Assembly: GCA_025462805.1 (NCBI GenBank)
Contig: JAOAPJ010000276.1
Coordinates: 1 to 5,490, forward strand
Length of the DNA: 5,490 nt
Reading direction: 5' to 3'
From: Acidobacteriaceae bacterium
GTDB taxonomy: Bacteria; Acidobacteriota; Terriglobia; Terriglobales; Acidobacteriaceae
Made by a program: the position numbers and the translations under genes. This document shows positions 1 to 5,490 of this stretch, in pieces (the stretch's first letter is position 1; each line of letters begins with the position of its first letter). Under the pieces are notes generated by a model that had not been told where the DNA came from, made no database searches, and saw nothing but the letters and a program-made list of their open reading frames with translations.

Positions 1-802
1 AGTACACGTAGGCGGCGGCCGCCATCACACCGATCGCCAGCAGGCCACCTATCGCCAGCATATCTCTTGTTCGAAACCGCGCGAGACTGACGCTCATCAC
101 GAAGTAAGCAGCGAAGGCCCCCAGTCCGATCCAGGCCGCTACGCATCGAGAGAGCACAAGCAGAGTAAGTGCCATCAAGACATAGACGCTGCGGAGCAGT
201 AGATGGCGGCGCCGAGGGGTAATGTAGAAGGCGGGAATCAAGAGCAGAAGAACGACCGCTCCACAAGTGTTTTTTGAAGGAAATATTCCCTTCCAGGCAT
301 CGTCGTGTCCGCCAAGGTGATCCAGCCCATATTGAGGAAGCGCAACCGTGAAAGCCAAGCTGGCGGAGATCACGATGACGCCCGCGGCGAATAGCAACAC
401 CATCTGTTCTCTATAGGTGTACTTTTCCGAGAAGTACGCCGCCCAGAGAGTCGTGCAGAGAAGAATAATTCCGGCACGCAACGTCTTGGCCGGCGTCTCA
501 CTCCATAGCGTCGAAATCATCGCCAAGAAAGGGCAGATTGCAATCCACGGTACAGACGAGAACCGGCGCCACAGACGGCGTGGTGACTTCACGAGCAGAG
601 CAATACTGGTCACGCACATCAGAATGGTGAAGACTAGCTCCGCTGTGGAGTGATCTGTAGTGTTGTTTGCCACCCGCCACTGAATGTTCGCGTTGGAGAA
701 CGGCGATCCGCCGATCATGCAGAAATATGTGAGCATGAGCACAGTCGTCCATGTGGAGACCCTAGCAAAGAGGGCGGGGGGGTTATCTCTTGTCGCAATC
801 AT
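1..802 (-). CDS. Wzy/ExoQ/O-antigen-ligase-type polysaccharide polymerase (partial, 3' end off window)
   Basis: An open frame runs without a stop from the ATG at 802 to the left edge (267 codons), so the C-terminus is missing. It encodes a very hydrophobic protein with about eight to nine membrane segments, roughly at residues 16-32, 55-71, 85-99, 110-124, 134-154, 182-193, 206-226, 228-242 and 248-266. Family signatures of the ExoQ/O-antigen ligase (Wzy_C) superfamily are visible: LWSETPAKTLR near residues 99-109, LPQYGLDH near 155-162, and W170-KGIFPSKN-x2-G181, matching the W-(R/K)-G-I-F-x-x-K-N-x-x-G motif of ExoQ-like proteins. These proteins join lipid-linked repeat units or ligate glycans at the periplasmic face of the inner membrane. 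The start lies 9 bases after the GH10 stop. The AAAGGG at 815-820 is a weak and distant ribosome site, so translation may depend on re-initiation. Polymerase versus ligase cannot be decided here; family assignment is fairly sure. Confidence 0.88.
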   Translation of the reverse strand, partial: MIATRDNPPALFARVSTWTTVLMLTYFCMIGGSPFSNANIQWRVANNTTDHSTAELVFTILMCVTSIALLVKSPRRLWRRFSSVPWIAICPFLAMISTLWSETPAKTLRAGIILLCTTLWAAYFSEKYTYREQMVLLFAAGVIVISASLAFTVALPQYGLDHLGGHDDAWKGIFPSKNTCGAVVLLLLIPAFYITPRRRHLLLRSVYVLMALTLLVLSRCVAAWIGLGAFAAYFVMSVSLARFRTRDMLAIGGLLAIGVMAAAAYVY

Positions 803-811
803 AGATAGTCT

Positions 812-1909
812 TTACCCTTTTGCCTGCCACAAGGCCTTTCGCACCGCGTAGTAAGCGGGATTTAGCGCAAAGGCGTCGCTCACGAGGCCAGGATGATGTT
901 CTGCATGGTCGGATCTCGGATATTTGGCATCCAGCCAGTTATTCTTGTCGCATAGGGCCCAGATTCCGATGCGTTGCGTATTGCTCAGGGGGATCATTGC
1001 TTCCAGGTAGCGCTCATAGTAGTCCGCCACGATTCGCAGCCGCTCAGCAGGAGGCCCGGAAAGTTTGGTATCGTTCACGTCAAGCTCTGTGACGTTGATT
1101 TTGAGCCCAAGCCCTCTTAATTCTTTGATGAAAGCTTCGAATGCAGGACTGGTTGGAGGCAAGTGCCCCTGGAGATGGGACTCGATCCCGATCGCCTGGA
1201 CGGGGACCCCTCTTCCCAGAGCTGCGCGGACAGCCGCCAGAGCAGCGCGCCGGGTGTTCTCGCAGTAGTCACCATCCTGCTCTACATTGTCGAGGTTGAG
1301 CTGTCGGACGGCTCCGGGGTCGGTCTCGGCGACTGTGTGGAACGCGATATCGATATACTCTGGTCCAAGTGCATCGAACCAAGGTCCGGGTAAGTAACCC
1401 TCCGGTCGTCCTACGCCGATGCGGATAGGCTCATTGACGACATCCCAGCCGTCGATTAGTCCTTTGTAGCGGCCGGTCACGTTCCGGATGTGGTCCTGGA
1501 GCAGATCCCGCGCGGTCGCACGCGTTGCTTTGCTCTCCAACCATGAGGGGTTATACATGTTCCAGCAGAGTGTGTGGCCATGCAGAAGGAGATGATTCGC
1601 CTTCGCAAAGGTCATCATCGTATCCGCGCCGGCCCAGTTGTAAGTTGATTCGTCTGGACGGAGAGCCGCCCATTTCATCTCACCGCCGGGCGTGATCATG
1701 CCGAAGTTTCCGCAGATGAAACTCTTGTCTGGCTCGCGAAAGACGTTTGATTGGCCGATCGCGATGCCGAGGACCACTCCGGCGCTGGCGGCAGCGGGCC
1801 GCAATGACTGATCGGCCTGTGCTGCCCACGCCAAGTTCGCTGTGTGGCAGCAAAGAAGGGCCGCCGCTGCGCCTGATTTGAGCACGTCTCTCCGGGTGGG
1901 CTCAGGCAT
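812..1909 (-). CDS. Tat-exported GH10 endo-beta-1,4-glycanase (xylanase family)
   Basis: A 365-residue secreted glycoside hydrolase of family 10, whose known members cleave beta-1,4 linkages (mostly xylan) with retention. Residues 1-29 form a twin-arginine signal (T-R6-R7-D-V-L-K, an Ala/Leu-rich core, likely cleavage after AWA at 27-29), so the folded enzyme should reach the periplasm or outside. The rest is a single TIM-barrel domain of usual length with no carbohydrate-binding module. Catalytic motifs are intact: EMKW 77-80, HGHTLCW 110-116, WDVVNE 155-160 (acid/base E160), GIESHL 241-246, VTELDV 273-278 (nucleophile E275), and IWALCDKNNW 316-325. Oddly, the canonical T-P-E-N before EMKW is T-P-G-G, and other sugar-binding positions differ. 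The start at 1909 is chosen over the in-frame ATG at 1981 because GGAGG sits 6 bases upstream and the Tat motif then falls at the N-terminus. It overlaps the upstream GT4 gene by 8 bases. Its place among glycosyltransferase genes suggests polymer trimming or release (inference). Confidence 0.93.
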   Translation of the reverse strand: MPEPTRRDVLKSGAAAALLCCHTANLAWAAQADQSLRPAAASAGVVLGIAIGQSNVFREPDKSFICGNFGMITPGGEMKWAALRPDESTYNWAGADTMMTFAKANHLLLHGHTLCWNMYNPSWLESKATRATARDLLQDHIRNVTGRYKGLIDGWDVVNEPIRIGVGRPEGYLPGPWFDALGPEYIDIAFHTVAETDPGAVRQLNLDNVEQDGDYCENTRRAALAAVRAALGRGVPVQAIGIESHLQGHLPPTSPAFEAFIKELRGLGLKINVTELDVNDTKLSGPPAERLRIVADYYERYLEAMIPLSNTQRIGIWALCDKNNWLDAKYPRSDHAEHHPGLVSDAFALNPAYYAVRKALWQAKG

Positions 1910-3077
1910 GGATGGCCTCCGGCTGTGCAATGAAGGTGCTTTCAACGGGCAGTCTGTGGTGCGAAGGCGCTCCGGCGTCAACTATGTTTCGGATCGCAGC
2001 CCTAAATACTGACGTGTCAAAGCGCAGCGAGTGACTCCTTATGTATGCCGGATCAAACTGATCCTCCACACTCTCGAACTCACGTATGGCCTCACTCAGG
2101 CTGGCAACAGTCTGGTGTTCGAAGAAGAGGCCGGTGCAAGTTGCAACGGATGCCCTACCGGCCAGCGTCCACCCTTTCACGGACTCAAGTGCCCCGCCCT
2201 GCCCAAAGGCAATCACAGGACGTCCATACGACTGAGCCTCCACGGGTGCGATGCCGAAGTCTTCTCGCGACGCGAAGATAAATGCGCGACAGCGGCTATA
2301 AAGCTCACCTAGCGCCTCATCCGGCACAAACCCCAGGAACTCTACGCGGGGGCCCGCCATTTTTTTAAGTCGGTCCATTTGATCACCCGTCCCGGCAATC
2401 AAGAGGCGGCGGTTCATCGCAGTGCACGCCTGGACGATCATCTCGGTACATTTCTTAGATGACAGTCTCCCGACTGTCAGGTAGTAGTCATCAGTACGGC
2501 GTGCAACATATCCAGCTCTCGCATCGATAGGCGGGTATATTACCTCGCAATCGCGGCGATAGTATTTCTGCACTCTGCTTGCAACGTAGTTTGAGTTTGC
2601 TACGAAGGCGGTCGGCCGCTGGGCCGCACTGAAATCCCATTGACGCACGTAATGCGCACTGACGGTGAACGCCAACTTTTGAATTCCCTTCGAGTGCTTT
2701 TGATAGGAACCATACTCGTCCCAAAGTGAGCGGTGAGGAGAGTGGCAGTAGCACAAGTGGAACGCGCCTTCATCCGTGATCACTCCCTTGGTCGCCGTAC
2801 CGTCGGACGAAATGACGATATCGTATCCCTGAAGGTTCAGGCTCTCTGTAGCATAGGGGTACAGGGGGAGCAGCGACTGATAGAAGCGCTTTCCAAAAGG
2901 AACTCGATCAAGGAACGACGTATAAATCTTGCGATCCCGCAGGCTTTGCGGAATGCAGCGGGGGTCCGCCATGAGGCAGAACAAGTCCGCCTCGGGGTAC
3001 ATAGCTGCTAGCACTTCCAGCACCCGTTCTGAGCCGCCAAGTGAGACTGAGTAGTTGTAGGTGATGGCTACGCGCAT
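1902..3077 (-). CDS. Glycosyltransferase family 4 (GT-B fold)
   Basis: A 391-residue cytoplasmic or membrane-associated retaining glycosyltransferase that would add one sugar from a nucleotide donor to the growing lipid-linked unit. The N-terminal acceptor domain starts at once with MRVAITYNY and the glycine loop GGSERVL (14-20); CHSPHRSLWDEY (111-122) and NSNYVASRV (161-169) follow. The C-terminal donor domain begins near YPPID (181-185) and carries VGRLSSKK (202-209, with the R and K expected to contact donor phosphates), VEFLGFVPDEALGELY (245-260) and the E-x7-E motif at E272 and E280 (EDFGIAPVE). GRPVIAFGQGGALESV (285-300) closes the nucleotide site. Length is normal. An ATG 10 codons upstream (3107) is in frame, but I prefer 3077 because GAGG lies 4 bases upstream and family members usually begin with this strand. 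It overlaps the GT2 gene by 10 bases and the GH10 gene by 8. Donor and linkage cannot be read from sequence. Confidence 0.92.
   Translation of the reverse strand: MRVAITYNYSVSLGGSERVLEVLAAMYPEADLFCLMADPRCIPQSLRDRKIYTSFLDRVPFGKRFYQSLLPLYPYATESLNLQGYDIVISSDGTATKGVITDEGAFHLCYCHSPHRSLWDEYGSYQKHSKGIQKLAFTVSAHYVRQWDFSAAQRPTAFVANSNYVASRVQKYYRRDCEVIYPPIDARAGYVARRTDDYYLTVGRLSSKKCTEMIVQACTAMNRRLLIAGTGDQMDRLKKMAGPRVEFLGFVPDEALGELYSRCRAFIFASREDFGIAPVEAQSYGRPVIAFGQGGALESVKGWTLAGRASVATCTGLFFEHQTVASLSEAIREFESVEDQFDPAYIRSHSLRFDTSVFRAAIRNIVDAGAPSHHRLPVESTFIAQPEAIHA
1916..1920 (-). promoter_or_regulatory. Strong ribosome binding site for the GH10 gene
   Basis: The minus strand reads GGAGG followed by 6 bases and the ATG at 1909. 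This is a near-ideal Shine-Dalgarno site lying inside the last codons of the GT4 gene. It decides the GH10 start in favour of 1909, giving a protein that begins MPEPTRRDVLK. The longer 1981 start would leave the Tat motif about 30 residues from the N-terminus. Confidence 0.8.
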
Positions 3078-4066
3078 GCGACCTCTCTTCTCAAGGATGT
3101 TCGACATGCCTGGCGTAGCGTCTCAGATGAAAGCCAATAATAGAAGAAGAAAATCAGAGATAGGAGTGTGGGACGCCCCAGCCTTAGGCTCTCCCTTAGG
3201 AGGAATATCATCGTGTGTATCGGTTGGCGCTTGGAGACAGCGTCCTGCACGCACAGGGTTAGGAGAAGGAAGGCGAATGCCTTAGGCGTGAAGTACTGTT
3301 GGTTGCTCAGTGCCCAGTCGTAATGAAACTTCCAGTCTGCAGACCGGCTCACGCGCTCGGGACGGTCATCCTCATAAAAGATGCTCAGCGCTTGCGGTAC
3401 GACCGCGCGGCGAACTGCCGGAAGTGCGAGCGCATGAAGAAGCCAATCAGCATCTTGGTTCCGCTTCAAGCCTTTCGTAAACGGAACTTCGAGCATCAAA
3501 CGGCGAGAGACAAACCAGGTAGACGTCTGAACGTAATCGGTACCGGACGTTAGGGTCCGTCGGCAGAACAGCGCCTCACTGGGATGGCGTGTTTCGATAC
3601 CGCGGCTCTTCGGTAGCGAGCGATCTCCGTTGCTCGATCTCTCGACATAATAAGAGGCGACGAATACCAGATCAGAAGCTAATGACTCGCCGGCGCTCAG
3701 CTGGACGGCTAGTTTCTCCGGGAGCCATTCATCATCATCATCAAGAAATGCTATCCACGGCGCCCTAGAGGTCCTGACGCCTATGTTTCTGGCCTCCGAT
3801 CCTCCGACCGACTGGGTGAGGCGTTCTAAACGCACTCGGGTGTCCAGGAGTGCGCCCATCGCGGCTTCCGTCGCAGGGTCCGGACCATCGATCACGACAA
3901 TGACTTCTATATCAGTAAGGGTCTGATGCAGAGCACTTCGAACTGCACGGACCAGCAGCTTCGGTCTGTTCCTGGTTGGTATTACAACGCTCACGATAGG
4001 CTTCAGGCTATTGAGAAGCGGGTGTGAGTCAGTCTGCCCAGGGATCATCCGGCCAACGCGCTTCAT
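3068..4066 (-). CDS. Glycosyltransferase family 2 (GT-A fold)
   Basis: A 332-residue inverting GT-A glycosyltransferase, predicted to act on a lipid-linked acceptor in the cytoplasm. The GT2 signatures are in order: VSVVIPTRNR (25-34) as the first beta strand and nucleotide loop, VVIDGPD (57-63) with the uracil-side Asp near D60, GGSEARNIG (88-96), FLDDDDEW (107-114) holding the metal-binding DxD, and NQDADWL (203-209) with an acidic pair (D205, D207) at the position of the catalytic base. A short hydrophobic stretch at 300-313 (TLLSLIFFFYYWLS) could be an amphipathic or re-entrant membrane anchor and is followed by basic residues. The ATG overlaps the stop of the preceding gene as ATGA, and AAAGG lies 9 bases upstream; the next Met (residue 7) has no ribosome site. 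Sugar specificity is unknown. Confidence 0.92.
   Translation of the reverse strand: MKRVGRMIPGQTDSHPLLNSLKPIVSVVIPTRNRPKLLVRAVRSALHQTLTDIEVIVVIDGPDPATEAAMGALLDTRVRLERLTQSVGGSEARNIGVRTSRAPWIAFLDDDDEWLPEKLAVQLSAGESLASDLVFVASYYVERSSNGDRSLPKSRGIETRHPSEALFCRRTLTSGTDYVQTSTWFVSRRLMLEVPFTKGLKRNQDADWLLHALALPAVRRAVVPQALSIFYEDDRPERVSRSADWKFHYDWALSNQQYFTPKAFAFLLLTLCVQDAVSKRQPIHTMIFLLRESLRLGRPTLLSLIFFFYYWLSSETLRQACRTSLRREVACA
3081..3085 (-). promoter_or_regulatory. Ribosome binding site supporting the GT4 start at 3077
   Basis: The minus strand reads GAAGAGAGGT, then CGC, then the ATG at 3077, so GAGG ends 4 bases before the start. Spacing is a little short but the purine-rich tract is good. The alternative ATG at 3107 is preceded only by a weak AGG directly next to it. 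The site lies within the end of the GT2 gene, consistent with coupled translation. Confidence 0.6.
4063..4066 (-). other. ATGA stop/start overlap between WecG-like and GT2 genes
   Basis: The minus strand reads ATGA: the TGA ends the second WecG-like gene and the ATG starts the GT2 gene. Such 4-base overlaps commonly allow terminating ribosomes to re-initiate, keeping the two proteins at similar levels. Coupling itself is inferred, not shown. Confidence 0.85.
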
Positions 4067-4887
4067 TCCAATTCGCCTTTCACGCCGAACGCCATCGCAG
4101 GCTCAGAGCAGGCTCGAATCAGCAGGTCGCGAGATACATGACGGGCAACCGTCCAAGGTTCGACCAAGTAACGGAAAGCGAGACGTCTCGGCTCCGCAGC
4201 CAGGCGAAAGGCCCACTCCAGCCCCAACGGGCCAGACCACCGCGGCGGTGTAGGAATGACTCCGGCTACATAGTCCAGGGCCGCACCAGAGGCGAGAATC
4301 ACGTTTGCTTTGAGCGCCTCGAAGTTGCTCTCTATCCAGTACTCCTGGCGCGGCATGCCCATCCCGACCATGAGTAGGTGCGGCTGAAATTCGGCGATCT
4401 GCTGCAGCACCCGTTCGTTTTCCCGGCCCTGGGGATTAAAATCGAAAAATCCATGCCGGCCCTCGATCGTGAGACCAGGATGACGCTGTCTCAAAATTGC
4501 GATTCCTCGCTCGCTAGCAGATGGAGCAGAACCGAGATAAAAGACGCGCCAACTCCTCTCCATCGCAGAGGCCATCAGCGTGGGCAGCCAATCCGTGTAA
4601 CCGATCCGGTGAATACGGTGTGCGGCCTGTCCGTAGAGCCGTGCCAGCGCCACTATTGATATTCCGTCAATGTGTGTGTAGTGAGCGTGCCTGAAGTACC
4701 GCTGCAAGAGCCCGTCTGGGGTCGCGGCGGCCTCCCGACGATGGAGGTACAAGCTGTGCATGTTGTGATTCGCAATGATCCACTTCTGGTTCATAGCGAT
4801 GCCCTCGGCCACCAGGTCTGTCAGCGCGGCCATCGTCATCAGCTGAACCGAAATATTAAGGAAACGGGCTGTCCCAGGTTCGGGCAT
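4063..4887 (-). CDS. WecG/TagA/CpsF (GT26) family glycosyltransferase, divergent copy
   Basis: A complete 274-residue member of the WecG/TagA/CpsF family. Characterised members add the second sugar to undecaprenyl-diphosphate-linked acceptors: WecG ManNAcA, TagA ManNAc, GumM glucose. Visible motifs are ANHNMHSLYL (39-48), HIDG (72-75, D74 at the position of the conserved Asp proposed as catalytic in TagA), FYLGS (116-120), GRHGFF (143-148), GMGMPRQEYWI (175-185), SGAALDYVAG (200-209), then PPRW (214-217) and LGLEWAFRLAAEPRRL (221-236). Compared with its upstream neighbour the usual GVGG is ASGA, RAP is TPP and RRYL is FRYL, so it belongs to a separate subfamily and is not a recent duplicate. 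About 35 C-terminal residues after EPW match the membrane-association tail of the family. The start at 4887 lies 1 base after the upstream stop, with only a weak GGGA ahead of it, suggesting coupling. Donor sugar unknown. Confidence 0.93.
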   Translation of the reverse strand: MPEPGTARFLNISVQLMTMAALTDLVAEGIAMNQKWIIANHNMHSLYLHRREAAATPDGLLQRYFRHAHYTHIDGISIVALARLYGQAAHRIHRIGYTDWLPTLMASAMERSWRVFYLGSAPSASERGIAILRQRHPGLTIEGRHGFFDFNPQGRENERVLQQIAEFQPHLLMVGMGMPRQEYWIESNFEALKANVILASGAALDYVAGVIPTPPRWSGPLGLEWAFRLAAEPRRLAFRYLVEPWTVARHVSRDLLIRACSEPAMAFGVKGELE

Positions 4888-4888
4888 T

Positions 4889-5490
4889 TTAAAGTCCCGT
4901 CCGTGTCGACTTCTTACGCTCGTTCAAGAGCGAAGAGCCGATAGAGCGCTGAAAAGCACGCAGCAGATAGATAGAGAACAGAGAGTTGCCCACGAGATAG
5001 CGCCGCGCCAGGCGTTTCGGCTCCTGTGCCCACCGGAAGAGCCACTCCATTCCAGCGAAACGCATCCACCGAGGAGCGCGGTGTCGGACGCCGGCAATCA
5101 TCTCGAAGCTCCCGCCTACTCCCATGGCGACGGCAATGCCCATGGGCCGGATGTAGCGCTGAATGAAATATTCCTGCTGGGGGGCGCCCAGGGCGACGAA
5201 AAGCATTGCGGGGGCAGCGTTGGAGATGTCCGCCAGAACCCCTGCGAGCGCTTCGGGCTGGTCCAGAAAGCCAGCCGGAGGACAATTAACACCCGCCACC
5301 CGGAGGCTAGGGAATATATCGCTCAGAATCTGAGCGGTGCGCTCCCCCGCACCAGGCTTGCCCCCAAGGAAATAGACAGGAAGCCCGAGCTGCGCCGCCT
5401 GTCTGCAGAGCTGCGGGATCATATCGACGCCGGCAATACGAGCAACCCTCGTCTTGCCTAGCCAGCGGCATGCCATTGAGACGGATACCC
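4889..5490 (-). CDS. WecG/TagA/CpsF (GT26) family glycosyltransferase (partial, 5' end off window)
   Basis: The C-terminal two thirds of a second GT26-type transferase. The frame stays open from the Met codon at 5476 to the right edge, reading V-S-V-S-M. That fits the segment after the conserved D-G of this family, so the ATG at 5476 is internal and roughly 70 N-terminal residues, including the catalytic Asp, lie outside. Counting from that Met, motifs are RVARIAGVDM (10-19), VYFLGGKPG (34-42), GAPQQEYFI (97-105), GVGGSFEMIAG (119-129), RAPRWM (133-138) and GMEWLFRWAQEPKRL (142-156) with RRYL after it, all close to the family consensus. A basic tail (NERKKSTR) ends the protein, as expected for a peripheral membrane enzyme. 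It stops with TAA one base before the next, divergent family member. It likely adds an early sugar to the lipid-linked repeat; the donor cannot be deduced. Confidence 0.92.
   Translation of the reverse strand, partial: VSVSMACRWLGKTRVARIAGVDMIPQLCRQAAQLGLPVYFLGGKPGAGERTAQILSDIFPSLRVAGVNCPPAGFLDQPEALAGVLADISNAAPAMLFVALGAPQQEYFIQRYIRPMGIAVAMGVGGSFEMIAGVRHRAPRWMRFAGMEWLFRWAQEPKRLARRYLVGNSLFSIYLLRAFQRSIGSSLLNERKKSTRTGL

Noticed and set aside
498..752. 84-codon minus-strand reading frame in the left region
   Set aside because: It lies in a different frame inside the membrane polymerase/ligase gene, shows no hydrophobic or family pattern, and is His/Arg-rich as out-of-frame shadows usually are.
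803..811. Terminator or promoter between the GH10 and polymerase genes
   Set aside because: The gap is only 9 bases with no inverted repeat or T tract, and nothing resembling a promoter could be supported.
1846..1863. Possible lipoprotein signal in the GH10 leader (Cys-Cys at residues 20-21)
   Set aside because: The residues before the cysteines are A-L-L, lacking the small residue expected at -1 of a lipobox; a standard signal-peptidase site after AWA fits better.
1910..1981. Longer GH10 start at 1981 adding 24 residues
   Set aside because: It would bury the Tat motif about 30 residues in, extend the overlap with GT4 to 80 bases, and ignore the ideal GGAGG ahead of 1909.
2360..2366. Seven-T run (A7 in the coding strand) inside the GT4 gene as a programmed frameshift
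   Set aside because: The gene reads through with all family motifs on both sides in one frame, and no alternative frame continues to a meaningful product; it encodes the ordinary L-K-K-M.
4024..4377. 117-codon plus-strand reading frame antisense to the GT2/WecG-like junction
   Set aside because: Arg/Pro/Gln-rich translation with no motif, no convincing ribosome site, and fully covered by two well-supported genes on the other strand.
5081..5461. 126-codon plus-strand reading frame near the right edge
   Set aside because: Antisense to the conserved GT26 gene; low-complexity shadow without recognisable domains.

Overview
The window is one stretch of a bacterial surface or exopolysaccharide biosynthesis operon. 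Six genes are visible, all on the minus strand (transcribed right to left), with essentially no intergenic DNA. Base composition is moderately G+C rich. The mix is a Tat-exported family 10 glycoside hydrolase inside a glycosyltransferase operon, two WecG/TagA/CpsF-type transferases and an ExoQ-like polymerase or ligase. It suggests a Gram-negative soil bacterium. Acidobacteriota are my first guess and Alphaproteobacteria the alternative, but no marker gene here settles this.

Layout in order of transcription: (1) 5490 to 4889, WecG/TagA/CpsF (GT26) glycosyltransferase, N-terminus beyond the right edge; (2) 4887 to 4063, a second, divergent WecG/TagA/CpsF glycosyltransferase; (3) 4066 to 3068, family 2 (GT-A) glycosyltransferase; (4) 3077 to 1902, family 4 (GT-B) glycosyltransferase; (5) 1909 to 812, Tat-signal GH10 endo-beta-1,4-glycanase; (6) 802 to 1, a multi-pass Wzy/ExoQ/O-antigen-ligase-type membrane protein, C-terminus beyond the left edge. 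Junctions are a 1-bp gap, a 4-bp ATGA overlap, a 10-bp overlap, an 8-bp overlap and a 9-bp gap, so the genes are probably co-transcribed and several translationally coupled. No promoter, terminator, RNA gene, mobile element or CRISPR array is visible, and no gene-free stretch exceeds 9 bases.

How the genes may work together (inference from family knowledge): the four glycosyltransferases would extend a repeat unit on an undecaprenyl-diphosphate lipid at the inner face of the cytoplasmic membrane. After flipping by a transporter not in this window, the Wzy/ExoQ-like protein would polymerise or ligate it on the outer face. The exported GH10 enzyme would trim, release or proofread the polymer, a role comparable to BcsZ in cellulose or PslG in Psl synthesis. 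The GH10 protein keeps the catalytic machinery, but several residues that bind xylose in the -2 subsite of true xylanases are replaced, so its substrate may be the operon's own polysaccharide and not plant xylan. This is the most interesting lead. The initiating phosphoglycosyltransferase, flippase and chain-length/export proteins are absent and would be expected in the flanks.
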